DNA of 64,000 nucleotides from Flavobacterium commune (GTDB taxonomy: Bacteria > Bacteroidota > Bacteroidia > Flavobacteriales > Flavobacteriaceae). The position numbers and the translations under genes are program-made. Under the pieces are notes generated by a model. That model was given only the letters and a program-made list of their open reading frames with translations. It made no database searches and was not told the DNA's origin. Positions 35,749 through 44,726 of this stretch are shown in pieces; position 1 is the stretch's first letter; every line of letters begins with the position of its first letter. The stretch lies in contig NZ_CP017774.1 of the NCBI RefSeq assembly GCF_001857965.1, positions 372,001 to 436,000 on the forward strand. Reading direction: 5' to 3'.

Positions 35749-37065
35749 ATGGGAATTTTTAAAATTGAAGGAGGAATCCGTTTAAAAGGAGAAATAACTC
35801 CACAAGGCGCAAAAAACGAAGCATTACAGATTTTATGTGCTGTACTTTTAACTTCTGAAAAAGTAACAATCAACAATATTCCCGATATTATTGATATTAA
35901 TAAATTGATTACCCTTTTAGGAAATCTTGGAGTTAAAATCGAGAGAAAAGCTCCGGGATCAATAACGTTCCAGGCTGATGAAGTAAATGTTGATTATTTA
36001 GAAACGGAAGCTTTTAAAAAAGAAGGTGGAGCACTAAGAGGTTCTATAATGATTGTTGGACCGCTTTTGGCACGTTTTGGAAAAGGATATATTCCAAAAC
36101 CGGGTGGAGACAAAATTGGAAGAAGAAGATTAGATACCCACTTTGAAGGTTTTATCAATTTAGGAGCTAAATTCCGTTACAATAGAGAAGACCATTTTTA
36201 TGGTGTAGAATCTCCTGAAGAAGGTCTTAAAGGAACTGATATGCTTTTGGACGAGGCATCTGTAACAGGAACTGCAAACATTGTAATGGCTGCTGTTTTA
36301 GCAAAAGGAACAACTACAGTTTACAATGCTGCTTGTGAGCCTTATTTACAACAACTTTGTAAGATGTTGAACTCGATGGGGGCTAAAATTACCGGAGTTG
36401 GATCTAACTTATTGACTATCGAAGGTGTTGAAAGTCTTGGAGGTTGCGAACATAGAATTCTTCCTGATATGATTGAAATCGGTTCCTGGATTGGTCTTGC
36501 AGCTATGACAAGAAGTGAGATTACAATTAAAAATGTAAGCTGGGACAATTTAGGATTGATTCCAAATACTTTTAGAAAATTAGGTATTACTTTAGAGCGT
36601 CGTGGTGATGATATTTATATTCCAACTCACGAAAATGGATACGAAGTTAAAACAGATATCGATGGTTCAATCTTAACTATTGCCGATGCACCTTGGCCAG
36701 GATTTACACCTGATTTATTGAGTATTGTTTTAGTTGTGGCAACACAGGCAAAAGGAGATGTGTTGATTCACCAAAAAATGTTTGAAAGCCGTTTGTTCTT
36801 CGTGGACAAATTGATTGATATGGGAGCTAAAATTATGTTGTGTGACCCACACAGAGCGGTAGTTATTGGACATGATTTCAAATCAACTTTGAAAGCAACT
36901 ACTATGTCATCTCCTGATATTCGTGCGGGAATCTCTTTATTGATTGCTGCGCTTTCTGCAAAAGGAACCAGTACAATACAAAATATAGAACAAATTGATC
37001 GAGGATATGAGCGCATCGATGAGCGTTTAAGAGCCATTGGAGCTAAAATAGTTCGTGTTGAATAA
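35749..37065 (+). CDS. murA: UDP-N-acetylglucosamine 1-carboxyvinyltransferase, Asp-type active site
   Basis: The 438-residue enzyme catalyses the first committed step of peptidoglycan synthesis, adding enolpyruvate to UDP-GlcNAc. EPSP-synthase-like motifs are clear: PQGAKNEALQ at 18-27 (the Lys-Asn pair), the mobile loop PGGDKIGRRRLDTHFEG, and SSPDIRAGISLLIAAL near the C-terminus. In the loop, Asp121 (codon GAC at 36109) stands where E. coli has Cys115, the residue fosfomycin alkylates. A Cys-to-Asp change is known to keep activity and give fosfomycin resistance in other bacteria. The CDF gene follows after eight bases. Confidence 0.95.
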   Translation: MGIFKIEGGIRLKGEITPQGAKNEALQILCAVLLTSEKVTINNIPDIIDINKLITLLGNLGVKIERKAPGSITFQADEVNVDYLETEAFKKEGGALRGSIMIVGPLLARFGKGYIPKPGGDKIGRRRLDTHFEGFINLGAKFRYNREDHFYGVESPEEGLKGTDMLLDEASVTGTANIVMAAVLAKGTTTVYNAACEPYLQQLCKMLNSMGAKITGVGSNLLTIEGVESLGGCEHRILPDMIEIGSWIGLAAMTRSEITIKNVSWDNLGLIPNTFRKLGITLERRGDDIYIPTHENGYEVKTDIDGSILTIADAPWPGFTPDLLSIVLVVATQAKGDVLIHQKMFESRLFFVDKLIDMGAKIMLCDPHRAVVIGHDFKSTLKATTMSSPDIRAGISLLIAALSAKGTSTIQNIEQIDRGYERIDERLRAIGAKIVRVE

Positions 37066-37073
37066 AATTTAAA

Positions 37074-37946
37074 ATGAGTAAAGAACAGCAAGCCGTTGAG
37101 GCAACTTACTTTAGCTTAATCGGAAATACCTGCTTAGCAATTATAAAAGGCTTAGCAGGTTTTTTTGGCAATTCTTATGCCTTAATTGCTGACGCTATCG
37201 AATCTACCACGGATATTTTTGCATCGTTTTTGGTTTTATTTGGAATTAAGTATTCCAATAGACCGGCAGATGAAAATCATCCTTATGGACATGGTCGTGC
37301 CGAACCATTAATTACTTTTTTGGTTGTTGGTTTTTTAATTACCTCTGCCACCATTATTGCTTACGAAAGTATAGCCAATATTCAACAACCTCATGAACTA
37401 CCTAAATCCTGGACATTATTTATTTTAGGAGCTATAATTTTATGGAAAGAGTATTCTTTTCAATTAGTTATAAAAAGAAGCATCGAAACCAATAGTTCCT
37501 CGTTAAAAGCCGATGCCTGGCATCATCGTAGTGATGCAATTACTTCTGTGGCAGCATTTATCGGAATTACAATTGCTTTGGTTTTAGGAAAAGGTTATGA
37601 ATCGGCTGATGACTGGGCAGCACTTTTTGCCTCCTGTTTTATTTTTTACAATAGTTACCTGATTTTCAGACCCGCCCTGGGCGAAATTATGGACGAACAT
37701 TTGTATGATGATTTAATCGAACATATTAGAGTTGTTGCTTCTCAGGTAGAAGGAATTATCGACACCGAAAAATGCTTCATAAGAAAATCGGGGATGAAAT
37801 ACCATGTAGATTTACACGCAATTGTAAGTGCTGAAATTTCGGTAAAAGAAGGACATCAATTGGCTCACATTTTAAAGGATACTCTACGAAAAGAAATCCC
37901 TGAATTAGGGCATGTCCTGATTCACATTGAACCGGACGACGAATAG
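37074..37946 (+). CDS. Cation diffusion facilitator (CDF) metal exporter
   Basis: The 290-residue protein has about six membrane helices (to about 205) and a C-terminal cytosolic domain with VDLHAIVSAEISVKEGHQLAHIL and HVLIHIEPDD, the usual CDF metal-sensing part. The transport site is unusual in detail. Helix 2 has D40-x2-E43-x3-D47 (ADAIESTTD), where zinc exporters have HxxxD and Fe/Mn types DxxxD; helix 5 has H150-x3-D154. It probably exports Zn, Fe or Mn by proton antiport, and the metal cannot be named. It is co-transcribed with murA. Confidence 0.88.
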   Translation: MSKEQQAVEATYFSLIGNTCLAIIKGLAGFFGNSYALIADAIESTTDIFASFLVLFGIKYSNRPADENHPYGHGRAEPLITFLVVGFLITSATIIAYESIANIQQPHELPKSWTLFILGAIILWKEYSFQLVIKRSIETNSSSLKADAWHHRSDAITSVAAFIGITIALVLGKGYESADDWAALFASCFIFYNSYLIFRPALGEIMDEHLYDDLIEHIRVVASQVEGIIDTEKCFIRKSGMKYHVDLHAIVSAEISVKEGHQLAHILKDTLRKEIPELGHVLIHIEPDDE

Positions 37947-38277
37947 ATTATTGATTTACTAATAAAAAGGAGCTTGTCTTTAGTTAAGGCAGGCTCTTTT
38001 TTTTGTTCAAACCTCAACAAAAAACCATCTATAAACAGGATACCATTTCACTCTCCTTTACAAGCTGTTAAAACTAAAAACCAACAATTTAAAACAGAAT
38101 ACACAAAATCCAACAAAGAAAGTTTTTTCTTAATTTTAATAAATAAAAATGCATTTTATCGATTTTTATTGCTTTTTATCGGCGAATAAATCAAAAGGTA
38201 GTATTTTTATTTCGTGAAAAAAGTATAGCTTTTTTATCGAAACAAAAACTGATTCGTTCTAATCTTAAATAGAAACT
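37947..38277. promoter_or_regulatory. Gap upstream of the large secreted protein gene
   Basis: After the CDF terminator (37970-38004), this 331-base stretch has no credible gene; a 71-codon frame across the terminator is chance. A near-symmetric AAAAAAGTATAGCTTTTTT segment around 38217-38236 precedes the gene and may be a regulatory site. Confidence 0.4.
37970..38004 (+). terminator. Terminator of murA-CDF unit
   Basis: GAGCTTGTCTT/AAGGCAGGCTC stem (two G-U pairs) with eight T. Confidence 0.85.
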
Positions 38278-41200
38278 ATGGAACACCTTTACTCAAAAAA
38301 AACAAACCTCCATTTTTATTTAATACTCCTCTTTATTTTGTTAGGTTTTTCTATCAAAACGGAGGCGCAAACGGTTACATCACCTCAGGTAAATTTTACA
38401 CAAAGAACTGCTGCGGCCACTCCTGCAAAAACCATTTATAATATAAAAGGAGACTTCACCATGTTAGGGAATACTAACTTAACCCTTTCAAACTATTCTA
38501 TAAATAGTGACAACCAAGGACAATCAATGAAATATGTTGATATCGACGGCGATAGCAATACTTGGAATTCTTCTATGGCAACCATGGAACTTTCTAATGG
38601 AGGGGAAAATAGCGCCCTCCAAAATTGTTCTACTGTCATTTTTGCTGGTCTGTATTGGACTGGAAGATCACAAAATACAGATACATTTACGGTTTCAAAA
38701 GAAACAGCTTTGGAATCTTCAAAAAATGTAACCCACAATGCAACTACAAACATCACAAATACTAATTATAAATTAACTATAACTAGAGGAGGATCTTCTA
38801 ATGATTTTTATCCAATTTATACTTTTACAAATTCTTTTGGAAACACCTATGCTTTTCATTTCACCAATAATAATGGAGGAAACAGAGTAAAACTTTCTAT
38901 AAACGGAGGATCGTTAAATAATATATCTGTATCTTATAATTCAGGAGTAGCAACATTTAGTACGCCTTACTCTTTACCCTTAGATGGCACAGTATTAAAA
39001 ATCAACAGTATAACCAGAAATACATCTCAAACATTATCAGAAGCCCAATATCAAGACGCTTCAAATTCAATAGCAAATGTTCAAGTTTTTAACTCTATAA
39101 ATAAAAATTACGACAAAAAAGTAATTTCACTAAAAGGTCCTGGTGCTTCTTCATACACCACGGTAACAGCCAATTCCAATGTTTATTTCCCCGGAACATC
39201 TTATGGCGGAATATTTGTGGGCTATCAGGAAGTTACTGATTATGTAAAAACTCATGGCCCTGGAGCCTATAGCGTAGCTGATATTGCTCTAGTTGAAGGA
39301 AGTAATGGTTCTGATGCCCAAAACCCAGGATATTCAGGAGGATGGACTATGGTAGTTATATATGAAAATCCCGTGATGAAAAGTCGTGCGGTAACTCTTT
39401 TTGATGGATATGCCTATATAAACGGACTACTAAATGGAGTTGGGGAATTTGGAAACATCCCTATTTCAGGATTCACCACAGTAGATTCTGGTGATGTAAA
39501 TATGAAACTGGGGGTAATGGCAGCTGAAGGTGATAGAAATTTAACAGGCGATTATCTGGCTGTACAAAAATTAAACGCAGACCCAAATACCTACAACGCC
39601 ACAAACTATTTAACCCTAAATCACGCAGGAAACACAACAAACAACTTCTTCAATTCTTCTATATTTCCTCAGCCAGCGGTTGGAGCTAGTAATCCTATTT
39701 TACAAAACAATACCGGAGTGGATTTTAGCATGTTTACTATTCCAAATGCAGGAAATACAGTTATTGGAAACAACCAAACCTCTACCAATTTTAGATTTGG
39801 ATCCACTTCCGAAGTCTATACAATTTTTGGTTTTGCCATGTCGGTTGACTCTTATGTTCCGGAACCTAAAGGTTTAATAAGCGTCAACTCAATCAATAAT
39901 GTTACGAATCCTCCTGTCTTAAGTGCTTTGCCCGGACAGGCCATCAACTATTCTTTAAACATCAGTAACAGCGGAACCGAAGCCACCAACAATACGATAG
40001 TAACTATCCCTATTCCTAATACAGCCGTTTTCTCTCCGGGAAGTACTATTGTAACCCACACTTACAATGGTTTCACGACAAGCAATTTACCTTATTATGA
40101 TTCAGGCTCTAACAGTATCATCTGGAATCTAGGTACCTTACCTATAACCGCTGGTCATCCGGAATACATTTACGCCGACTTGAGCTTCGATCTTAATGTA
40201 ACTGATAATTGTATTATCATTTTAAACGAAGGCTGCAGTCCCGAAGTATCACTGGAAACAGGATATATTACAGCTATTGGTGCTATTTCAGGAACTTCTA
40301 CAACCGAATATTTCTTTCAGGGTTATGATAATTCCGAATGCGCTAAACCTATTGACGGATCGATTATAGTTGACATAGATGGTAGTTCTTGTTTATCAGC
40401 ATTAGCAGGAGACGACCAAATAGCTTCATGTGGTTTAGAATCAGTACAACTAGCTGCAACAGCAGGAGCAACAGGAAACTGGTCTATCATAAGCGGCCCT
40501 GCTGGTGGAGGAGAGCTTTTTTCAAACAGCACTAGTCCGACTTCAGAATTTTTTAGTCCTAATAATGGTGTATATACCTTGAGATGGACTGTTTCAGGTG
40601 GTGGTGAATGTCCTGATGTTAGTGATGATGTACAAATAACATTAAATCCATGCAACTATCTTGACTTTGACGGAACAGATGATAATGTTAACTTTAAAGA
40701 TAATTTTAATTTAAGCAATGGTTCTTTCAGTATCGAAGTTTGGGTAAAATCAGAAGCTACAAATGGAAATATTCAAACTATTTTGTCTAAACGAAATGCT
40801 TCCAACTTAAACGATGGTTACGATTTAAGATTAGTTAATAACACTCTTTCATTCAACTGGAACAACGGAAATTCGATTAGTTCTAACTATGCTATCAGCA
40901 CAGGAAGATGGTATCATGTTGCCGTAACTTTTGATGGAAGTAATTACAATCTTTATGTTGACGGTGTAAGTGTACGTAATGCTGTAGCCGGAACAAACCC
41001 AATTGCTAATAACAATGCCAAATTTATACTGGGAGCCATGGCACAAAATACGGTTTTCCCATACAATCCTATTCATTTCTTTAGCGGATGGACACAGGAA
41101 TTACGCATTTGGAATTTAGCATTAACCGATGCACAAATACGCCAAATGATGAATCAAAAAATTCAAAACGATAATAATACCGTTATGGGAGCAACAGTTC

Positions 41201-43239
41201 CTTTAGCTATTCCCGGATTAACCTGGTCTAATTTAGAAGGTTACTACCAAATGGTTCAAGCAACCGATTTAAGCAATGGCTACTTATTAGATATTTCAAC
41301 TAATACCCGAAATGGAAGATTATTAAACATCTATACACCCCAACCCGAAACAGCCCCCCTTCCCTATACTTCTATTTTAGACGGAACATGGGAATCCAGT
41401 AATACCTGGACACACGGCGATGTTTGGAACATTCCTAATACCACAGCAGTTGATAATAGCAGCTATATTGACTGGAACATTGTTAAAACAGATAATAATA
41501 TTACAACTGCAGGAAATAAAACTGTATTAGGATTATTAGTTAGCAGCAATACCTTAACTGCAAATAGTGATAACAAAATAGAAATTTCACATTATTTAAA
41601 ATTAAATGGTAAAATTGATTTGGTAAACAAATCTCAATTAGTACAAACCCAAGGAAGTATTTTGGATACCAACAGTAGCGGCTCAATAGAAAGAGACCAG
41701 CAAGGACAATCAAACTTATTTAATTATAACTATTGGAGCGCTCCGGTAGGCACAATAAACACGACTACCAATAATCAAAATTATACTGTTGCAAGTGTTA
41801 TGAAAGACGGTACAACTACTACTCCAAGGAACATTCAATGGGTTAGCGGTTACAATGGTTCTCCTACAAGTCCTATAAGTATTGCTCGTTATTGGCTTTA
41901 CAAATTTGATAATTATGCCAATGCTTATGCTAATTGGGTTCAAATGAACGAAAATTCAACAGTCAGAGTTGGACAAGGTTACACTATGAAAGGTAGCGGT
42001 GCAGGCACTACAACTCAAAACTACACTTTTGTGGGTAAACCTAACAACGGACTAATTAACACTAATTCAGTAAGTGCAAACCAATTATTATTAGCCGGAA
42101 ATCCATATCCATGTTCGCTTGATAGCGAAGCATTTATTAACGACAATAACAATTCAATAACAGGAACTATTTACTATTGGGAACATTATGCTACTAATAA
42201 CACTCATGTTTTAAGAGATTATCAAGGAGGCTATGCGACTCGAAATTTAACCGGAGGTGTAGCTCCATCATCAGCTAATGTAGATTTCATTAGTAAGTTA
42301 GGAACTCCATCAAGAGGAATTCCTAATCGTTTTATTCCGGTAGGACAAGCTTTCTTTGTAGTAGGGAAAGCAGCTAGCGGAGGAACAATCATATATGATA
42401 ACAATCAAAGAAGTTTCCATAAAGAAGATGATGCTGCTAATTCTAATGTTATGTATAAAATTAGTAACACGGCTAAATTAACTTCAACCACTACTTCAAG
42501 ATCCAATGAAAATGATGTGGTAGTTGATTCTAAATACAAAAAAATCCGTCTGGGCTTTAACTCTCGCAACGATTACCATAGACAAATTTTACTGGGTTTT
42601 ATAGATAACAAAGCAACAAACGAAATGGATTTTGGTTATGACGCTTTCAATATGGACAGACTACCGAATGATATGTATTTTTTATGTCAGGAAAACGCCT
42701 TAGTTATCCAGGGAGTAGGTACTTTTGACCGATTTGCTTCCTATCCGCTTGGTGTAAAAATTGATGCCGAAGGAATTGTAAAATTCATGATTGATGATTT
42801 GGAAAATTTCGATGCAAACCAGCCTATTTATATTTACGATAATTTAACCAATACTTACAACAATATTAAAGGTAGTAATTTTGAAATCAATCTCCCTGCC
42901 GGAACAAATAAAACCCGATTTTCATTGCGCTTTTTTAATCCTGCTGTGGATACAATAGTTCCTGAACCAGAGCCAGAACCTGAAACAAATGCTGATTTAA
43001 CGATTATTCACATTCAAAAATCAAACAATATCAACATTAATAATCAAATTAAAGATTGTAGAGTTCAAAAAATAAGACTTTACAATGACATCGCTCTTGA
43101 AGTTGATAATTGGAAAATAGAAGAAAACAGAAATCAATCCAACATACAAGTTCACATCAAAAAAACAAAGCCAGGTGTTTACATTGTAAAAGTTGAAACT
43201 ACAAAAGGCGAATTCACTAAAAAAATTCTTATTGAATAA
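38278..43239 (+). CDS. Large T9SS-secreted surface protein with LamG domain
   Basis: The 1,653-residue protein has a signal peptide (hydrophobic 12-26, ending TEAQ). In order there follow a beta-rich N-region with IFAGLYWTGRS, typical of Bacteroidota surface adhesins (about 35-515); a DUF11-like beta domain (about 520-690); a PKD/Ig-like domain (about 700-785: AGDDQIASCG...NWSIISGPAGG); a LamG/concanavalin-like domain (about 794-960: LDFDGTDDNVNF, RWYHVAVTFDGS, LRIWNLALTDAQI); and a further beta region. A short VPEPEPEPET linker (about 1563) leads to a type A T9SS sorting domain ending VYIVKVETTKGEFTKKILIE. It is probably cell-surface and may bind glycans or mediate adhesion. It lies directly upstream of the RuBisCO-like operon but is separated by a terminator. 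Confidence 0.85.
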   Translation: MEHLYSKKTNLHFYLILLFILLGFSIKTEAQTVTSPQVNFTQRTAAATPAKTIYNIKGDFTMLGNTNLTLSNYSINSDNQGQSMKYVDIDGDSNTWNSSMATMELSNGGENSALQNCSTVIFAGLYWTGRSQNTDTFTVSKETALESSKNVTHNATTNITNTNYKLTITRGGSSNDFYPIYTFTNSFGNTYAFHFTNNNGGNRVKLSINGGSLNNISVSYNSGVATFSTPYSLPLDGTVLKINSITRNTSQTLSEAQYQDASNSIANVQVFNSINKNYDKKVISLKGPGASSYTTVTANSNVYFPGTSYGGIFVGYQEVTDYVKTHGPGAYSVADIALVEGSNGSDAQNPGYSGGWTMVVIYENPVMKSRAVTLFDGYAYINGLLNGVGEFGNIPISGFTTVDSGDVNMKLGVMAAEGDRNLTGDYLAVQKLNADPNTYNATNYLTLNHAGNTTNNFFNSSIFPQPAVGASNPILQNNTGVDFSMFTIPNAGNTVIGNNQTSTNFRFGSTSEVYTIFGFAMSVDSYVPEPKGLISVNSINNVTNPPVLSALPGQAINYSLNISNSGTEATNNTIVTIPIPNTAVFSPGSTIVTHTYNGFTTSNLPYYDSGSNSIIWNLGTLPITAGHPEYIYADLSFDLNVTDNCIIILNEGCSPEVSLETGYITAIGAISGTSTTEYFFQGYDNSECAKPIDGSIIVDIDGSSCLSALAGDDQIASCGLESVQLAATAGATGNWSIISGPAGGGELFSNSTSPTSEFFSPNNGVYTLRWTVSGGGECPDVSDDVQITLNPCNYLDFDGTDDNVNFKDNFNLSNGSFSIEVWVKSEATNGNIQTILSKRNASNLNDGYDLRLVNNTLSFNWNNGNSISSNYAISTGRWYHVAVTFDGSNYNLYVDGVSVRNAVAGTNPIANNNAKFILGAMAQNTVFPYNPIHFFSGWTQELRIWNLALTDAQIRQMMNQKIQNDNNTVMGATVPLAIPGLTWSNLEGYYQMVQATDLSNGYLLDISTNTRNGRLLNIYTPQPETAPLPYTSILDGTWESSNTWTHGDVWNIPNTTAVDNSSYIDWNIVKTDNNITTAGNKTVLGLLVSSNTLTANSDNKIEISHYLKLNGKIDLVNKSQLVQTQGSILDTNSSGSIERDQQGQSNLFNYNYWSAPVGTINTTTNNQNYTVASVMKDGTTTTPRNIQWVSGYNGSPTSPISIARYWLYKFDNYANAYANWVQMNENSTVRVGQGYTMKGSGAGTTTQNYTFVGKPNNGLINTNSVSANQLLLAGNPYPCSLDSEAFINDNNNSITGTIYYWEHYATNNTHVLRDYQGGYATRNLTGGVAPSSANVDFISKLGTPSRGIPNRFIPVGQAFFVVGKAASGGTIIYDNNQRSFHKEDDAANSNVMYKISNTAKLTSTTTSRSNENDVVVDSKYKKIRLGFNSRNDYHRQILLGFIDNKATNEMDFGYDAFNMDRLPNDMYFLCQENALVIQGVGTFDRFASYPLGVKIDAEGIVKFMIDDLENFDANQPIYIYDNLTNTYNNIKGSNFEINLPAGTNKTRFSLRFFNPAVDTIVPEPEPEPETNADLTIIHIQKSNNININNQIKDCRVQKIRLYNDIALEVDNWKIEENRNQSNIQVHIKKTKPGVYIVKVETTKGEFTKKILIE

Positions 43240-43270
43240 AATTCTAAAATAAACTCCAATCTATACCGGC

Positions 43271-43301
43271 AAAAAGCAACTCCTCATCGGGTTGCTTTTT
43301 T
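43271..43301 (+). terminator. Terminator of the T9SS protein gene
   Basis: AAAAAGCAAC/GTTGCTTTTT stem with a 10-base loop and a T run. Confidence 0.88.
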
Positions 43302-43322
43302 GCTTGGTTTTATTTACTATTA

Positions 43323-43352
43323 TTTTCGAATATTATTTATTTTTTTCGAAAA
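43323..43352. promoter_or_regulatory. Possible operator before the RuBisCO-like operon
   Basis: TTTTCGAA and TTCGAAAA form an inverted repeat about 15 bases upstream of the promoter TTG. A binding site for a regulator of the operon is inference only. Confidence 0.3.
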
Positions 43353-43365
43353 CACTAAAATTCGC

Positions 43366-43395
43366 TTGTATTTATAATTTTAAGTCTTATTTTTA
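43366..43395 (+). promoter_or_regulatory. Promoter of the RuBisCO-like operon
   Basis: TTG-N19-TATTTTTA differs from consensus only in the last base. It sits about 90 bases before the ATG at 43485. Confidence 0.6.
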
Positions 43396-43484
43396 CATAA
43401 TGCCGTTTGAATAGAATTGGTTTAATTTTTAGACCATTACAAAGACATTTTATCAATAAAAAAATAAGATTTTATAAATACCCA

Positions 43485-44726
43485 ATGGAAAGAATTTTTG
43501 CAGAATACTACATCGAAACCCCTTATGCAGTAGAACAAGCCGCAGCAGTATTGGCCGGCGAACAATCATCGGGAACTTTTGTATCCGTTCCGGGAGAAAC
43601 CGCCGAGCTCAAACAACGCTTTGCTGCCCGCGTAGAAAATATTGAAATATTAGATTCGGCTGATGAACCTTCGATTCCGGGAAACAGCATTCCAGGAAAA
43701 AAATACCAAAGAGCTAAAGTTAAGGTGAGTTGGTCGATTGAGAATTTCGGTTATAATTTGCCTGTGCTTATTAGTACTTTACAAGGAAATCTATACGAAA
43801 TCAGTCAGTTTACAGGTTTAAAACTAATGGATTTTGATGTTCCTGATTCTTTTAAAAATAAATACAGAGGACCACAATTTGGAATCAAAGGTTCTAAATT
43901 GTCTTGCGGTGTGAGTGACAGACCTATGATTGGTACTATTATTAAACCAAGTGTAGGAATGAGTCCTGATGAAACTGCTGCTTTAGTTAAAACATTAATT
44001 GACGCTGGTATCGATTTTATCAAGGATGATGAATTGATGGGATCTACCGCAAACTCTCTTTTTGACGACCGTGTAAACGTTATCATGAAGGTAATTAACA
44101 ATCATGCGCAAAAAACTGGTAAGAAAGTAATGTATGCATTCAACATCAGCGACGAAATTGACGAAATGCAACGAAAATACGATTTGATCAAAAAACACGA
44201 AGGAACTTGCGCCATGATTAGCATCAATAGCGTGGGATTGAGTGCTACCAAGAAAATTTGTGACCAGGGTGATTTGGTTATCCACGGACACAGAAATGGT
44301 TGGGGAATGTTAAACCGTCATCCGTTACTGGGAATTGAATTCCCGGCTTATCAAAAAATATGGCGTATGGCCGGTGTTGACCAAATGCACGTTAACGGAA
44401 TCCAGAATAAATTCTGGGAATCCGATGATTCAGTGGTGACTTCTATACAATCGTGCTTAAAACCATTTATTGGTGAAAACAATCCTTTACCGGTAGTTTC
44501 TTCAGGACAATGGGGCGGACAGGCACCGGAAACCTATAGAAGAACCCAAACTACCGATTTATTGTATATGGCAGGTGGCGGAATTTTAGCACATCCTATG
44601 GGAGCAACAGCGGGGGTAAATGCCCTGCAACAAGCCTGGAAAGCTGCCGTTAATGGCTTATCTGTAGAAGAAGCCGCATTACAATATCCTGAATTTGCAG
44701 CATCAGTAAAAAAATTCTCGAAATAA
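43485..44726 (+). CDS. RuBisCO-like protein, probable 3-oxo-isoapionate-4-phosphate decarboxylase type
   Basis: The 413-residue RuBisCO large-subunit homologue keeps most catalytic positions: K154 in GTIIKPSVG (K175 of RuBisCO), the carbamate lysine and metal ligands K180-D182-E183 in FIKDDE, H269-R270 (H294 region), K309 in NGIQNKFWE (K334 region), SSGQ at 339-342 and GGGILAHPMG at 364-373 (phosphate loop). Loss of loop 6 identity and of carboxylase-specific residues rules out CO2 fixation. Enolase-type RLPs of the methionine salvage pathway lack such a kinase partner. Pairing with a DUF1537 kinase (TAATG overlap) matches the D-apiose pathway enzymes OiaK/OiaX. The start at 43485 is where family homology begins; the frame is open further upstream. 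The exact reaction is inferred. Confidence 0.8.
   Translation: MERIFAEYYIETPYAVEQAAAVLAGEQSSGTFVSVPGETAELKQRFAARVENIEILDSADEPSIPGNSIPGKKYQRAKVKVSWSIENFGYNLPVLISTLQGNLYEISQFTGLKLMDFDVPDSFKNKYRGPQFGIKGSKLSCGVSDRPMIGTIIKPSVGMSPDETAALVKTLIDAGIDFIKDDELMGSTANSLFDDRVNVIMKVINNHAQKTGKKVMYAFNISDEIDEMQRKYDLIKKHEGTCAMISINSVGLSATKKICDQGDLVIHGHRNGWGMLNRHPLLGIEFPAYQKIWRMAGVDQMHVNGIQNKFWESDDSVVTSIQSCLKPFIGENNPLPVVSSGQWGGQAPETYRRTQTTDLLYMAGGGILAHPMGATAGVNALQQAWKAAVNGLSVEEAALQYPEFAASVKKFSK

Noticed and set aside
37974..38189. 71-codon open frame after the CDF gene
   Set aside because: It starts inside a terminator and shows no motif, promoter or signal.
43485..44726. True RuBisCO for CO2 fixation
   Set aside because: No small subunit, no phosphoribulokinase, and the loop 6 and N-terminal regions are of the RuBisCO-like type. 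The kinase partner fits sugar-acid catabolism.
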